Shown here piece after piece: positions 22,586 through 32,117 of a stretch of 64,000 nt of DNA (its first letter is position 1; the number at the start of each line of letters is the position of its first letter). The translations under genes were made by a program, and so were the position numbers. The DNA comes from Klebsiella michiganensis (GTDB lineage: Bacteria > Pseudomonadota > Gammaproteobacteria > Enterobacterales > Enterobacteriaceae), in assembly GCF_002925905.1 (NCBI RefSeq), contig NZ_PRDB01000015.1:1-64000 (forward strand). The letters run 5' to 3'. Below the pieces are notes generated by a model. The model saw only the letters and a program-made list of their open reading frames with translations. It was not told the origin of the DNA and searched no databases.

Positions 22586-23011
22586 TTATTGTGATTGTTG
22601 TAATTGCCGAACGTGGGCGACAACGTCCAGACAGCTGCTGCGCGCGGCTTCCACTAATTCAGCTACGCAGGCGGATAGCGGTCCCTGTTCCCGCTTGTCC
22701 AGCGCCTCCAGCAGCAGCGAGGCATTCAGTCCGGAAATCACCGCCACCGGATAATCGGCGCTTAGCCGCGCGGCCACGTTAGAGGTGGTCCCGCCAATAA
22801 AATCGGTCAGAATAAGCGAGCCTTCGGGCAGGGTTTTCACGACGGCTTCTACGCGCTGATAAAACTCGCCCAAGGTATCGACGGGCATCAGGGCGATTTC
22901 CGTTACGCCTTTAATTTCGCCCGTCACCATGCACAGGCTGTTGCAGAGCTGTTGCCCCCAGCCGCCATGGGTCAGCAGCAGGATCTGGGACAAAGGTTCA
23001 GTGGTAATCAA
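22586..23011 (-). CDS. dgaA: PTS mannose-family EIIA component DgaA
   Basis: A cytosolic phosphocarrier of 141 aa. The phospho-accepting histidine is His15 in LLLTHGGWGQQL, and the family stretch TDFIGGTTSNVAARL lies near 69-83. It is the first structural gene of the dga operon. The sigma-54-type promoter lies about 45 nt upstream. Confidence 0.92.
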   Translation of the reverse strand: MITTEPLSQILLLTHGGWGQQLCNSLCMVTGEIKGVTEIALMPVDTLGEFYQRVEAVVKTLPEGSLILTDFIGGTTSNVAARLSADYPVAVISGLNASLLLEALDKREQGPLSACVAELVEAARSSCLDVVAHVRQLQQSQ

Positions 23012-23051
23012 AATGGCCTCCTGGCGCTATTACGTTGATATACGTAATAAG

Positions 23052-23067
23052 AGCAAAGGCTGTGCCA
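23052..23067 (-). promoter_or_regulatory. Sigma-54 promoter of dgaABCDEF
   Basis: The minus strand reads TGGCACAGCCTTTGCT: GG and GC are exactly 10 bp apart and the flanking bases match the -24/-12 consensus. It lies between dgaR and dgaA, and dgaR encodes a sigma-54 activator, so operon control by DgaR and RpoN is strongly implied. Confidence 0.9.
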
Positions 23068-23131
23068 GAATTTGTGTCACATGGGGGGCGAAGAGGGGCA
23101 GGCGCGGCGTAAAGCCACGCCAGTTAAGGGA

Positions 23132-25930
23132 TCAGCGATACAACAGTTCGTAGATATAAAAATATTCCGCGTCGGATAAACGAATGGCATAAGCCTCTTC
23201 GATCGGCTGGAAGGCGGATTTAATGACACTAAACGCGCGGACGTCCAGCGCGGGCTGGCTCTCCAGCGACATCTGTAACGGTTTCCGGTTAATTACGATA
23301 CGCTCGACCATGCAACAGCAGTGGATCAGGAAGCGCAGTGTCACCTGGCGGCTGGGTTTCAGCGAAAGCGAGGTGGTTAAATGGTTAAACACCCCCTCCA
23401 TCTCTTTGAGAATGCGCTGGGGATTGAGTACCGAAATATGGTTGATGATACTTTCCATGGTCAGCGCGCTGATGAAGCGCATCGCGCTGCGCTCCATCTC
23501 CAGACGGCGCTCACTGCTTGAGAGGTCCGGCGTGAGCAGGCTGAGCACCAGTTCCGGCCCCTGCTCGGAGAACAGCTCTTCAAGCGAGATAAACGGAATA
23601 TCCGGCAGTCCCGGCTGGAAGGTGCCGACAATCCCCGCCAGTCGCTCACCGGCCAGCAGCGACTGCTGAACGCGCTCCAGGCTGCGAACCTCGTTGTAAT
23701 CGAGGATCACCATTCGCGTATCCTGCGACATCAGCTCGCCAAAACTTTCCTCCAGCACTTTTTTGATTTTCTCTGCGGTTCCCATGCCGGTAATGCAGGA
23801 GATCACCAGCACCTTACCGCCGTTTTCCTGCTGCGGAGTACAGAGCTGACAGGGGATATTTTTACTCTGCAGTAATTCCGCCAGCTGCGGTAGCTCGCTG
23901 GTTTCATAGCTTAAATCCAGACCCAGCTCCAGCAGACTGGTCAGCGTAATATTGGGCATTAACAGGACGTCAATCTGGAATAGCTTGCTGATGGTGCTGC
24001 CAAAATGCACCAGCGAGCCGATATCCACCATCAGAATCAGCCGCCGGTAGCGTTGGCTCTGGATCCGCTGGGTTAGCGTTTCCAGCGTGTCATGCACCGA
24101 CTGCTCAAAGGGCATATCGATGGCGCTAAACAGCTCGCGCTCCAGCACCCGGTTGACGTACTGCGCCTGACTGGTCGCCGTCGTCGCGCCGTGGGCGATT
24201 AAAATGACGCCGCAGTCGGGGCTGGCGTCGATCCGCTGGCGATAATGGCGGCACTCTTTCAGGAACAGACATAGCCAGACGACCTCCGTCGCCGGGCACT
24301 GAATATGCAGCAGCTCGTTGATTTTCCGGCACAGCAGAGTCGCGTTTTCATACTCGTCTTTGCAGCGGTCGAGGATCAGGCTGGAGGAGTAGAGCTGCGG
24401 GATCAGCCCGCGCTGCACGTAGCCAATCAGCGCCAGAAAGTGTTTACGCAGCGGATTCATCAGGTTTTCTGGCAGCGTAAAGCCCAGCACCTGTTCCACA
24501 CAGCCAATCAGCAGGGTCACCCGCTCTTCAATCCGATCGCCATAGCGCGGCGGATGGGCCACGCTGTCGCGGCTGTAGAGACCATATTCAAAGATAGAAC
24601 TGAGTTTGTTTTTGAGGATCGCCAGCGTCTCAGCCGGTGGGACGTTGCTGTTGCGCAGGTTGACGTATTCGCGGGTCAGGAAGCTGTAAAACAGATCGCT
24701 TTCTTCGATCTCCGCTCCTGTCGCCAGAGAGGTTTTCAATGCGGGTAACGTGCGCGCATCGACGCTTAGCCGATCCTGGCCGTCAAACAAGGTATCGACC
24801 AACAGACGCTGTTCCGGGGTGGCGTTGAACGGCACTTCTACCAGCCGTTTATCCAGCTGGAGCGTGTCGTTATGCTCGGTCATTCCCGCGGCCCACGCCT
24901 GGGCGCAAAGAAACTGGATATCGCTTTTGAGCTGGCCGATATTGCCTTCCAGCGGTTTATTCAGCAGCCAGAGCAACAGCGTTTTGTCGATACTGACCGT
25001 ACGCTCAATTTTGCGGCTCTCGCGCTGGAGAAAACCGACAATAAGTTCCACCTGTTCTTCCACCGAGCGCTGACGGATCCCGGGGAGATCGATACAGACC
25101 TGGATGCGCCTCTGGAACGTTCGCAGCAGGGCTGAGCTGACCGGTTCGGTGGTGGCGCAAATCAAGCGCACCGTAATGGACCGCGCCGTGGCGCTTGAAC
25201 CGAGCGGGCGATATTGGCCTTTGTCGAGAATGGAGAAGAGTTTTTCCTGTCCTTCATACGGCAGGCGGTGCACCTCATCAAGCAGCAGATATCCGCCGTC
25301 CGCCTGCTCTACCAGACCGGCTTTATTCTCACTGGCGCCGGTAAATGCGCCCTGCCGATGGCCGAACAAATGCGAAGAGAGCAGCTCCGGGTTATGCGCA
25401 TACTCGGCGCAGTTAAAGTAGACCAGCGGTGGGGGAGAACCCGCCGCATGCTCGCAGGCAAAACGGTGCATCAGCTCGGCAAAGAAAGTTTTACCTACTC
25501 CGGAGGGGCCGGTCAGCAATACGTGGAGCCCGTGAGGATAAAGCACCGCTGCGCGGCCTTTTTCCACCGCATCACGGAGGCTGCGATCGTAGCCAATCAG
25601 GCCGCTGAAGGGGTCATCCGTTGAGCAACCTTCCTGATGCGGCAGAAGGTCGGCAACCGTGCGCACTTCACATTCGGTATCATTCAGTCTGCGCCCCAGC
25701 AGCGTTTCCATTGCCTGGCGGTGCCAAAAGAACACGGGGCGTCCTCTGCTCTTAATCGCCAGGCCGTCGTTCCATAACTGATTGAGGTCTTTGCTGACCG
25801 AGTTGCGCGCAAGCCCGAGGTTAAAGCCGATGGCTTCCGCCGTAAATGCCGTTTCCTGTTCCAGATCCGCAAGATTCAGCCCGCGAGTTAATCGCTCCAG
25901 TTCCCCCAGTATGACCTCAATCCGTCTCAT
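23132..25930 (-). CDS. dgaR: Sigma-54-dependent LevR-type activator DgaR
   Basis: A 932-aa activator. An N-terminal winged helix (about 1-70) is followed by an AAA+ domain (about 108-350) with Walker A LLTGPSGVGKTFFAEL and the sigma-54 contact motif GAFTGA in RQGAFTGASENK. PTS regulation domains follow about 470-570 and again near the C-terminus (840-930), with EIIA-Man-like and EIIB-like domains between. In this family phosphorylation by PTS components tunes activity. It precedes dgaA on the same strand. A GC-rich hairpin (GGCGTGGCTTTACGCC, near 23100-23120) may end its own transcript. Confidence 0.92.
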   Translation of the reverse strand: MRRIEVILGELERLTRGLNLADLEQETAFTAEAIGFNLGLARNSVSKDLNQLWNDGLAIKSRGRPVFFWHRQAMETLLGRRLNDTECEVRTVADLLPHQEGCSTDDPFSGLIGYDRSLRDAVEKGRAAVLYPHGLHVLLTGPSGVGKTFFAELMHRFACEHAAGSPPPLVYFNCAEYAHNPELLSSHLFGHRQGAFTGASENKAGLVEQADGGYLLLDEVHRLPYEGQEKLFSILDKGQYRPLGSSATARSITVRLICATTEPVSSALLRTFQRRIQVCIDLPGIRQRSVEEQVELIVGFLQRESRKIERTVSIDKTLLLWLLNKPLEGNIGQLKSDIQFLCAQAWAAGMTEHNDTLQLDKRLVEVPFNATPEQRLLVDTLFDGQDRLSVDARTLPALKTSLATGAEIEESDLFYSFLTREYVNLRNSNVPPAETLAILKNKLSSIFEYGLYSRDSVAHPPRYGDRIEERVTLLIGCVEQVLGFTLPENLMNPLRKHFLALIGYVQRGLIPQLYSSSLILDRCKDEYENATLLCRKINELLHIQCPATEVVWLCLFLKECRHYRQRIDASPDCGVILIAHGATTATSQAQYVNRVLERELFSAIDMPFEQSVHDTLETLTQRIQSQRYRRLILMVDIGSLVHFGSTISKLFQIDVLLMPNITLTSLLELGLDLSYETSELPQLAELLQSKNIPCQLCTPQQENGGKVLVISCITGMGTAEKIKKVLEESFGELMSQDTRMVILDYNEVRSLERVQQSLLAGERLAGIVGTFQPGLPDIPFISLEELFSEQGPELVLSLLTPDLSSSERRLEMERSAMRFISALTMESIINHISVLNPQRILKEMEGVFNHLTTSLSLKPSRQVTLRFLIHCCCMVERIVINRKPLQMSLESQPALDVRAFSVIKSAFQPIEEAYAIRLSDAEYFYIYELLYR

Positions 25931-26063
25931 CTCTTTTACCGCTTAAGAAATAAATGATTGTTCAGAACATACACTATTCTTCTACGCAAGAAAGTGGCCT
26001 GGGCCAGAGATGGCGCATTTGCGCAAAGCGCGCGGCCGCGGGTGTTTCGTGGTTTGCGGGTGG

Positions 26064-26100
26064 GGTAGCCCAGACAGGCGCGTGAGCGCCGCCTCCGGGG
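26064..26100. repeat. REP-like palindrome
   Basis: GTAGCCCAGACAGGCGCG followed by TGAGCGCCGCCTCCGGG repeats the unit near 18401-18440 with a few changes. It lies between the divergently arranged dgaR start and the ygfZ end. Confidence 0.65.
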
Positions 26101-26123
26101 AGAAGGCGGCAGGGAATATCGCT

Positions 26124-27107
26124 TTAACTCTCTTCCAGCGAATACGGCAGCGGCTCGATGCTCAGGCTACCTGCATCATCGCGTACGCGAAACACGCTGT
26201 CCGGCTCCATATCGTTATTCATCACCACCTGTACCAGCAGGCGACCGTCGTCCAGCTGCACGGCCGCTAAAACGGTGCCGGTTCGGCGCCAGTTTTCACC
26301 CATCTTCAGCTCCAGGTCTTCCCCGGCCTCAGGCACGCGGCTGGCTGTTCCCGCCAGATACCACAGGGCGCGCTTGTTGGCGCCGCGGAATTTAGCGCGG
26401 GCAACCATCTCCTGGCCGGTATAGCAGCCTTTCTTAAAGCTGATGCCGCCCAGCGCCTGTAGGTTGGTGGCCTGCGGAATAAACTGCGCGCTGTTGGCGC
26501 TGTCGATAACCGGCAGCCCGGCTTCAATATTCAGCGCCAGCCACTGCTGGCTGTTGTTGAGCTGCGCTTCACCGCGTAGCGCATCGGTGATGCGGGTGGC
26601 GGTTGCCACATCGGTCACCAGCAGGAAACGCTCGGCCGGATGCGCAAACCACAGCACGCTGGTGGCTCCTTCGCTGACAACCTGTTTCTCGGCGTTCGGC
26701 AGCTCACTAAACAGCGGCGACAGCGCAGCGCGCGCCTGGAACCCGGCAACGCCCAGCAGTACGAATTCATCATCGGCGGCGATGGTCACTTTAGAGAACA
26801 CCGCGTATTTTTTCAGTTCGGTCAGCTGCGCATCGCGCAGGCTGCGGCGCTCAATCCACGCAAAACCCTCGTTGCGGCGGAAAACGCGCAGATTGCTCCA
26901 CATCTTGCCCTTGGCGTCACAATGCGCGGCAAGCAGATGCTGCTCGTCGGTCAGGTGGCTGACGTCGGCGGTAATCTGCCCCTGCAGATATTTTTCGCCA
27001 TCCGGACCGGTAATCGTCGCCAGCGCCCAGTCGTCCAGCGTCATCAGCGTTAACGGCAGACGAGTGGAAGAGGAAGGCTGACGCGGAGGAAAAGGTGTAA
27101 AAGCCAT
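26124..27107 (-). CDS. ygfZ: tRNA-modifying, folate-dependent Fe-S assembly protein YgfZ
   Basis: A cytosolic folate-binding paralogue of GcvT, needed for activity of some Fe-S enzymes such as MiaB. The product is 327 aa. The conserved motif [19 protein letters not shown] near residues 225-243 holds the essential cysteine. I chose the ATG at 27107 ([11 protein letters not shown]), which matches E. coli; an ATG two codons earlier is possible. It is divergent from sdhE, as in E. coli. Confidence 0.95.
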   Translation of the reverse strand: MAFTPFPPRQPSSSTRLPLTLMTLDDWALATITGPDGEKYLQGQITADVSHLTDEQHLLAAHCDAKGKMWSNLRVFRRNEGFAWIERRSLRDAQLTELKKYAVFSKVTIAADDEFVLLGVAGFQARAALSPLFSELPNAEKQVVSEGATSVLWFAHPAERFLLVTDVATATRITDALRGEAQLNNSQQWLALNIEAGLPVIDSANSAQFIPQATNLQALGGISFKKGCYTGQEMVARAKFRGANKRALWYLAGTASRVPEAGEDLELKMGENWRRTGTVLAAVQLDDGRLLVQVVMNNDMEPDSVFRVRDDAGSLSIEPLPYSLEES

Positions 27108-27351
27108 AGTCATATCCTGAATAGCTTAACGCAGAGTGTGTGACTAATGGTAAAAGAGCTATGGTGCAATGCAAGCGCTTTTGACAGGCCATTCGTGCCC
27201 TCAAAAACGGGGCGCTGAAACCAGCGAAATAATAAATGGCCTGATTATTTTAGGGTTTTCATGGAATAGCGCTCGCGAAACTTGATATTCCAGTGAAGTC
27301 AGCGCCGAAAACGGGTTAAACTAAGAGATATTTATAAGCAGGAAGTAAAAC

Positions 27352-27618
27352 ATGGACATTAACAATAAAGCCCGCATCCACTGGGCATGCCGTCGAGGTA
27401 TGCGTGAACTCGATATCTCCATCATGCCGTTTTTCGAGCATGAGTACGACACGCTCAGCGATGGCGACAAAGCGTTATTCATCCGCCTGCTGGAAAACGA
27501 CGATCCGGATCTGTTCAACTGGTTGATGAATCATGGCGAGCCGGCTGATGCAGAACTGCAGCGGATGGTAAAATTAATTCAGACACGGAATCGGGAACGT
27601 GGTCCTGTGGCAATCTGA
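27352..27618 (+). CDS. sdhE: FAD assembly factor SdhE
   Basis: An 88-aa protein that promotes covalent flavinylation of SdhA and FrdA. The signature RGMRE (Arg15-Gly16 to Glu19) is present in [25 protein letters not shown] ribosome site lies upstream. Its 3' end overlaps the ygfX start by about 20 nt, the conserved sdhE-ygfX coupling. Confidence 0.95.
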   Translation: MDINNKARIHWACRRGMRELDISIMPFFEHEYDTLSDGDKALFIRLLENDDPDLFNWLMNHGEPADAELQRMVKLIQTRNRERGPVAI

Positions 27619-28009
27619 TTTACGCATCTCGTGGCGAGCGCAGTGGTTTTCGCTGCTGATGCACGGCGTGGTGGCGGCGCTGGTGCTGCTGATGCCCTGG
27701 CCGCTGAGCTATACCCCGCTGTGGCTGATACTGCTGTCGCTGGTGGTGTTCGACTGCGTGCGCAGCCAGCGGCGGATCCATGCCCGTCAGGGAGAAATCA
27801 AGCTGCTGATCGACTCCCGTCTGCGCTGGCAAAAGGCGGAGTGGGATATCATCGGCACCCCGTGGGTGATTAACAGCGGAATGCTGCTGCGCCTGCGGAA
27901 TACGGAAAACCAACGAACCCAGCATTTGTGGGTCGCGGCGGATAGCATGGACGCGGGAGAATGGCGAGACCTGCGTCGGCTGGTGTTGCTAAAACCGACG
28001 CAAGAGTAG
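27599..28009 (+). CDS. ygfX: Inner-membrane protein YgfX (CptA)
   Basis: A 136-aa protein with two closely spaced membrane helices (about residues 15-50, including [20 protein letters not shown]) and a soluble C-terminal half. The start is a GTG at 27599 inside sdhE. In E. coli it interacts with SdhE and has been described as a toxin affecting FtsZ/MreB; in Serratia it affects pigment production. The toxin role is debated. Confidence 0.9.
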   Translation: MVLWQSDLRISWRAQWFSLLMHGVVAALVLLMPWPLSYTPLWLILLSLVVFDCVRSQRRIHARQGEIKLLIDSRLRWQKAEWDIIGTPWVINSGMLLRLRNTENQRTQHLWVAADSMDAGEWRDLRRLVLLKPTQE

Positions 28010-28017
28010 GCAGGGAC

Positions 28018-28539
28018 TCAGGAGAACTGCTCAGCCATTTCACCGAGGATTTGCTCGCACCAGTTCTGAATGCGCTCATCGCTCAGGTCGTACTGGTTCG
28101 TTTCATCAAGCGCCAGGCCAACGAACAGCTGCCCATCGGCAATGACCGGTTTCGGGCTGGTGAATTCATAGCCTTCAGTAGGCCAGTAGCCGATAAACTT
28201 AACCCCTTTGGTCGCCAGCTTATCGTGCAGCATGCCGAGCGCATCAAGGAACCATTCGCCGTAGCCTAGCTGGTCGCCCATGCCGTATAGCGCGACGATT
28301 TTACCCTGCAGATCCAGCGTATCGAGCTGCTGCCAGACCGCCTCCCAGTCCTCCTGGATCTCGCCGAAATCCCAGGTTGGAATGCCGAGGATCAGCACAT
28401 CGTATTGCGTCATCAGGGCAGGGGAATCATCTTTCAGGTTGTGCAGCGTGACCAGTTCAGGGCCGATAATATCGCGGATTTTTTCCGCCGCCATTTCGGT
28501 GTAGCAGGTGCTGGAACCGTAAAAAAGACCTATGTTCAT
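28018..28539 (-). CDS. fldB: Flavodoxin 2
   Basis: An FMN electron carrier of 173 aa. The phosphate-binding loop [12 protein letters not shown] near residues 8-19 and the FMN-stacking region around [15 protein letters not shown] near 53-67 are visible. In E. coli fldB is SoxRS-regulated. It is convergent with ygfX and divergent from xerD, the conserved order. Confidence 0.95.
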   Translation of the reverse strand: MNIGLFYGSSTCYTEMAAEKIRDIIGPELVTLHNLKDDSPALMTQYDVLILGIPTWDFGEIQEDWEAVWQQLDTLDLQGKIVALYGMGDQLGYGEWFLDALGMLHDKLATKGVKFIGYWPTEGYEFTSPKPVIADGQLFVGLALDETNQYDLSDERIQNWCEQILGEMAEQFS

Positions 28540-28594
28540 CGCGGAAACGTCTCAATTCTTGCTGTGACTTTGCGCTTAGTGTACCAGAAAGGCC

Positions 28595-28630
28595 GCGCCC
28601 GCCTGCAACTCGAATTATTTAGGGTATAAT
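28595..28630 (+). promoter_or_regulatory. xerD promoter overlapping an ERIC-end fragment
   Basis: CTGCAACTCGAATTATTTAG at about 28603-28622 matches the terminal block seen at the ends of ERIC elements. It runs into GGGTATAATGG, where TATAAT (28625-28630) is a perfect -10 box. CTGCAA at 28603-28608, 16 bp upstream, could serve as -35. xerD starts 30 nt downstream. Confidence 0.6.
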
Positions 28631-28660
28631 GGCGCCGTTTTAATAAGCAAAGAGGCCAGA

Positions 28661-29557
28661 GTGGAACAGGATCTCGCACAAATCGAGCAGTTTCTTGATG
28701 CCTTATGGCTGGAGCGGAATCTGGCGGAGAACACGCTAAGCGCCTACCGCCGGGACCTGACGATGGTGGTCGAATGGCTGCACCATCGTGGCCTGTCGCT
28801 TGCCAGCGTCAGCGGCGAAGATCTCCAGTCGCTGCTGGCGGAGCGGCAAACCGGCGGCTATAAAGCCACCAGCACCGCGCGCCTGCTAAGCGCCGTGCGC
28901 CGTTTCTTCCAGCATCTTTACCGGGAGAAAATTCGCCCGGACGATCCCAGCGCGCTGCTGGCCTCGCCAAAGCTGCCGCAGAGGCTGCCGAAGGATCTGA
29001 GCGAGGCGCAGGTGGAACGCCTGCTCCAGGCGCCGCTGGTTGAACAACCGCTGGAGCTGCGCGATAAAGCGATGCTGGAAGTGCTGTACGCCACCGGTCT
29101 GCGCGTTTCCGAGCTGGTGGGCCTGACCATGAGCGACATTAGCCTGCGACAGGGCGTGCTGCGCGTGATTGGTAAAGGAAATAAAGAACGTCTGGTACCG
29201 CTGGGTGAAGAGGCGGTGCTGTGGGTTGAGAATTACCTTGAATACGGGCGCCCCTGGCTGCTGAACGGCGTGGCGTCCGATGTGCTTTTTCCCAGCCAGC
29301 GCGCGCAGCAGATGACGCGCCAGACGTTCTGGCATCGAATTAAGCACTATGCCGTACTGGCGGGGATTGACAGCGAAAAGCTCTCCCCGCACGTGTTACG
29401 CCATGCGTTCGCGACGCATTTACTTAACCATGGCGCCGACTTACGCGTGGTGCAGATGCTGTTAGGACACAGCGATCTCTCCACGACGCAGATCTACACC
29501 CACGTGGCGACCGAGCGTCTGCGACAACTCCATCAACAGCATCACCCGCGTGCGTGA
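28661..29557 (+). CDS. xerD: Tyrosine recombinase XerD
   Basis: Resolves chromosome dimers at dif together with XerC and FtsK. The 298-aa product begins with GTG at 28661 (MEQDLAQIEQFLDALWLERN). The catalytic set is visible: Arg in ATGLRVSELVGL, Lys in RVIGKGNKERLV, HxxR in SPHVLRHAFATHLL, His in LLGHSDLSTTQ and the Tyr nucleophile in QIYTHVATERL. It heads xerD-dsbC-recJ-prfB-lysS. Confidence 0.97.
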   Translation: MEQDLAQIEQFLDALWLERNLAENTLSAYRRDLTMVVEWLHHRGLSLASVSGEDLQSLLAERQTGGYKATSTARLLSAVRRFFQHLYREKIRPDDPSALLASPKLPQRLPKDLSEAQVERLLQAPLVEQPLELRDKAMLEVLYATGLRVSELVGLTMSDISLRQGVLRVIGKGNKERLVPLGEEAVLWVENYLEYGRPWLLNGVASDVLFPSQRAQQMTRQTFWHRIKHYAVLAGIDSEKLSPHVLRHAFATHLLNHGADLRVVQMLLGHSDLSTTQIYTHVATERLRQLHQQHHPRA

Positions 29558-29579
29558 GTGCTGAAAAAAAGGACTGAGT

Positions 29580-30293
29580 ATGAAAAAAGGTTTACTGATG
29601 TTCACTCTGCTGGCGACCACCTTATCCGGTGCGGCGCATGCCGATAGCGCGGCGATCAAACACCTGCTGGCGAAGCTGGGCGTGCAGAGTTCGGACGTGC
29701 AACCTTCGCCGATCAAAGGCATCAGCACCGTATTGACGGACAGCGGCGTGATATACGTTACCGATGACGGTAAGCACATTATCCAGGGGCCGATGTACGA
29801 CGTCAGCGGCGCGCAGCCGGTAAACGTCACCAATACGCTGCTGGCCGGTAAGCTGAACGCGCTGGAAAAAGAGATGATCGTCTATAAAGCGCCGCAGGAA
29901 AAACACGTCATCACCGTCTTCACCGATATTACCTGTGGTTATTGCCATAAATTGCATGAGCAGATGAGCGACTATAACGCGCTGGGTATTACCGTGCGCT
30001 ATCTGGCCTTCCCGCGCCAGGGGCTGCAAAGCGAAGCCGAGCAGAATATGAAGGCTATCTGGTGCGCTAAAGATCGTAATAAAGCGCTGGATGACGCGAT
30101 GAGCGGTAAGGGCGTGCAGCCGGCCAGCTGCGATGTTGATATCGCTAAACATTACATGCTGGGCGTGCAGCTTGGCGTTAACGGCACGCCGGCGATGGTG
30201 CTGAGCGACGGCACGCTGATGCCCGGCTATCGCGATCCTAAAGACCTGAAAGCGCTCCTTGATGAGCATCAAAAACAGACAAGCGGTAACTGA
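29580..30293 (+). CDS. dsbC: Periplasmic thiol:disulfide isomerase DsbC
   Basis: A V-shaped dimeric periplasmic protein that reshuffles wrong disulfides. The 237-aa precursor has a signal peptide (about 1-21, cleavage after GAAHA), an N-terminal dimerisation domain, and a thioredoxin domain with CGYC in FTDITCGYCHKLHEQM near residue 119. The cis-Pro loop NGTPAMVL and a second structural cysteine pair are also present. It lies 22 nt after xerD and 5 nt before recJ. Confidence 0.97.
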   Translation: MKKGLLMFTLLATTLSGAAHADSAAIKHLLAKLGVQSSDVQPSPIKGISTVLTDSGVIYVTDDGKHIIQGPMYDVSGAQPVNVTNTLLAGKLNALEKEMIVYKAPQEKHVITVFTDITCGYCHKLHEQMSDYNALGITVRYLAFPRQGLQSEAEQNMKAIWCAKDRNKALDDAMSGKGVQPASCDVDIAKHYMLGVQLGVNGTPAMVLSDGTLMPGYRDPKDLKALLDEHQKQTSGN

Positions 30294-30298
30294 TTCGC

Positions 30299-32032
30299 GT
30301 GAAACAACAGATACAACTACGCCGCCGCGAGGCGGCTGACGGCGTCGATTTACCTGCCGATCTCCCACCGCTGCTGCAGCGGCTGTACGCCAGCCGCGGC
30401 GTGCGTAGCGCGCAGGAGCTGGAGCGCGGCGTGAAAGGCATGCTGCCGTGGTCGCAGCTCACCGGCGTCGAAAAAGCGGTAGAGATGCTCTACGGGGCAT
30501 TTAAGCAGGGGCTGCACATTGTGGTGGTCGGCGATTTTGACGCCGACGGCGCCACCAGCACCGCGCTGAGCGTTCTGGCCCTGCGGGCGCTGGGCTACGG
30601 CAACGTCTCGTACCTGGTGCCAAACCGTTTTGAAGATGGCTACGGCCTGAGCCCGGAAGTGGTCGATCAGGCTCACGCCCGCGGCGCGCAGATGATTATG
30701 ACCGTGGATAACGGCATTTCTTCGCACGCTGGCGTCGATCGCGCCCATGCGTTGGGTATTCCGGTGCTGGTGACCGATCACCACCTGCCGGGGGATTCGC
30801 TGCCCGCGGCGGAAGCGATTATTAACCCGAACCTGCGCGACTGTGAGTTTCCGTCGAAATCGCTGGCCGGGGTGGGCGTGGCTTTTTATCTGATGCTGGC
30901 GCTGCGCACTTTTCTGCGCGATAAAGGCTGGTTTGAGGAGCGCGGCATTGCGCCGCCGAATCTGGCTGACCTCCTCGATCTGGTGGCGCTCGGCACCGTG
31001 GCGGACGTCGTACCGCTGGATGCCAACAACCGTATTCTGACCTGGCAGGGGCTGAGCCGCATCCGGGCGGGGAAATGCCGTCCGGGCATTAAAGCGCTGC
31101 TGGAGATCGCCAACCGCGACCCGCAAAAGCTGGCGGCAAGCGATCTCGGCTTCGCGCTCGGTCCGCGCCTGAACGCCGCGGGCCGGCTGGACGATATGTC
31201 CGTCGGCGTGGCGCTGCTGCTATGCGACAACACCGGCGAAGCGCGGGTGCTGGCCAATGAGCTGGACGCGTTGAACCAGACGCGCAAAGAGATAGAGCAG
31301 GGGATGCAGGCGGAAGCCCTGACCCTGTGTGAGAAGCTGGAGCGCAGCGGTGAGACGCTGCCCGGCGGCCTGGCGATGTACCATCCGCAGTGGCACCAGG
31401 GCGTCGTCGGCATTCTGGCCTCGCGTATCAAAGAGCGTTTCCATCGTCCGGTTATCGCCTTTGCGCCCACCGGCGACGGTACGCTCAAAGGCTCCGGTCG
31501 GTCGATTCAGGGGCTGCATATGCGCGATGCGCTGGAGCGTCTGGATACGCTCTATCCCGGGCTGATTCTGAAGTTTGGCGGCCATGCCATGGCGGCGGGA
31601 CTATCGCTGGAAGAGGCGCGCTTTGAAGAGTTCCAGCAGCGCTTCGGCGAGCTGGTGACCGAGTGGCTCGATCCTGCGCTGCTGCAGGGGGAAGTGGTCT
31701 CCGACGGTCCGCTGGCGGCGGCAGAGATGAGCATGGAGGTCGCGCAGATGCTGCGCGACGCCGGACCGTGGGGGCAGATGTTCCCGGAGCCGCTGTTTGA
31801 CGGCCGTTTCCGTCTGCTACAGCAGCGCCTGGTCGGCGAGCGTCATCTGAAGGTGATGGTTGAGCCGGTCGGCGGCGGCCCGCTGCTGGACGGTATCGCG
31901 TTCAATGTTGATACTTCCCTTTGGCCGGATAACGGCGTTCGCGAAGTTCAGCTTGCCTATAAGCTTGATATCAATGAGTTCCGCGGCAACCGCAGCCTGC
32001 AGCTGATCATTGACCACCTCTGGCCAAATTGA
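30299..32032 (+). CDS. recJ: Single-strand 5'-3' exonuclease RecJ
   Basis: A DHH-family nuclease of 577 aa acting in RecF recombination, mismatch repair and base excision repair. Motifs are VVVVGDFDADGATSTAL near residues 70-86, MTVDNGISSHAG, VLVTDHHLPGD (DHH) near 156-166 and the DHHA1 GGHAMAAGLSL near 423-433. Start is a GTG at 30299 directly after dsbC. Confidence 0.96.
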   Translation: MKQQIQLRRREAADGVDLPADLPPLLQRLYASRGVRSAQELERGVKGMLPWSQLTGVEKAVEMLYGAFKQGLHIVVVGDFDADGATSTALSVLALRALGYGNVSYLVPNRFEDGYGLSPEVVDQAHARGAQMIMTVDNGISSHAGVDRAHALGIPVLVTDHHLPGDSLPAAEAIINPNLRDCEFPSKSLAGVGVAFYLMLALRTFLRDKGWFEERGIAPPNLADLLDLVALGTVADVVPLDANNRILTWQGLSRIRAGKCRPGIKALLEIANRDPQKLAASDLGFALGPRLNAAGRLDDMSVGVALLLCDNTGEARVLANELDALNQTRKEIEQGMQAEALTLCEKLERSGETLPGGLAMYHPQWHQGVVGILASRIKERFHRPVIAFAPTGDGTLKGSGRSIQGLHMRDALERLDTLYPGLILKFGGHAMAAGLSLEEARFEEFQQRFGELVTEWLDPALLQGEVVSDGPLAAAEMSMEVAQMLRDAGPWGQMFPEPLFDGRFRLLQQRLVGERHLKVMVEPVGGGPLLDGIAFNVDTSLWPDNGVREVQLAYKLDINEFRGNRSLQLIIDHLWPN

Positions 32033-32117
32033 GAACAGTATATTAATGAGGGCGCGAATCCGGTAGAATTCCGCTCTTATCACCGCATTTTGACGAATCC
32101 ATTAAAAGAAACCGACC

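Noticed and set aside
27599..28009. sdhE-ygfX as a confirmed type IV toxin-antitoxin pair
   Set aside because: SdhE is an established flavinylation factor and the toxin role of YgfX is debated, so I did not report it as a toxin system.
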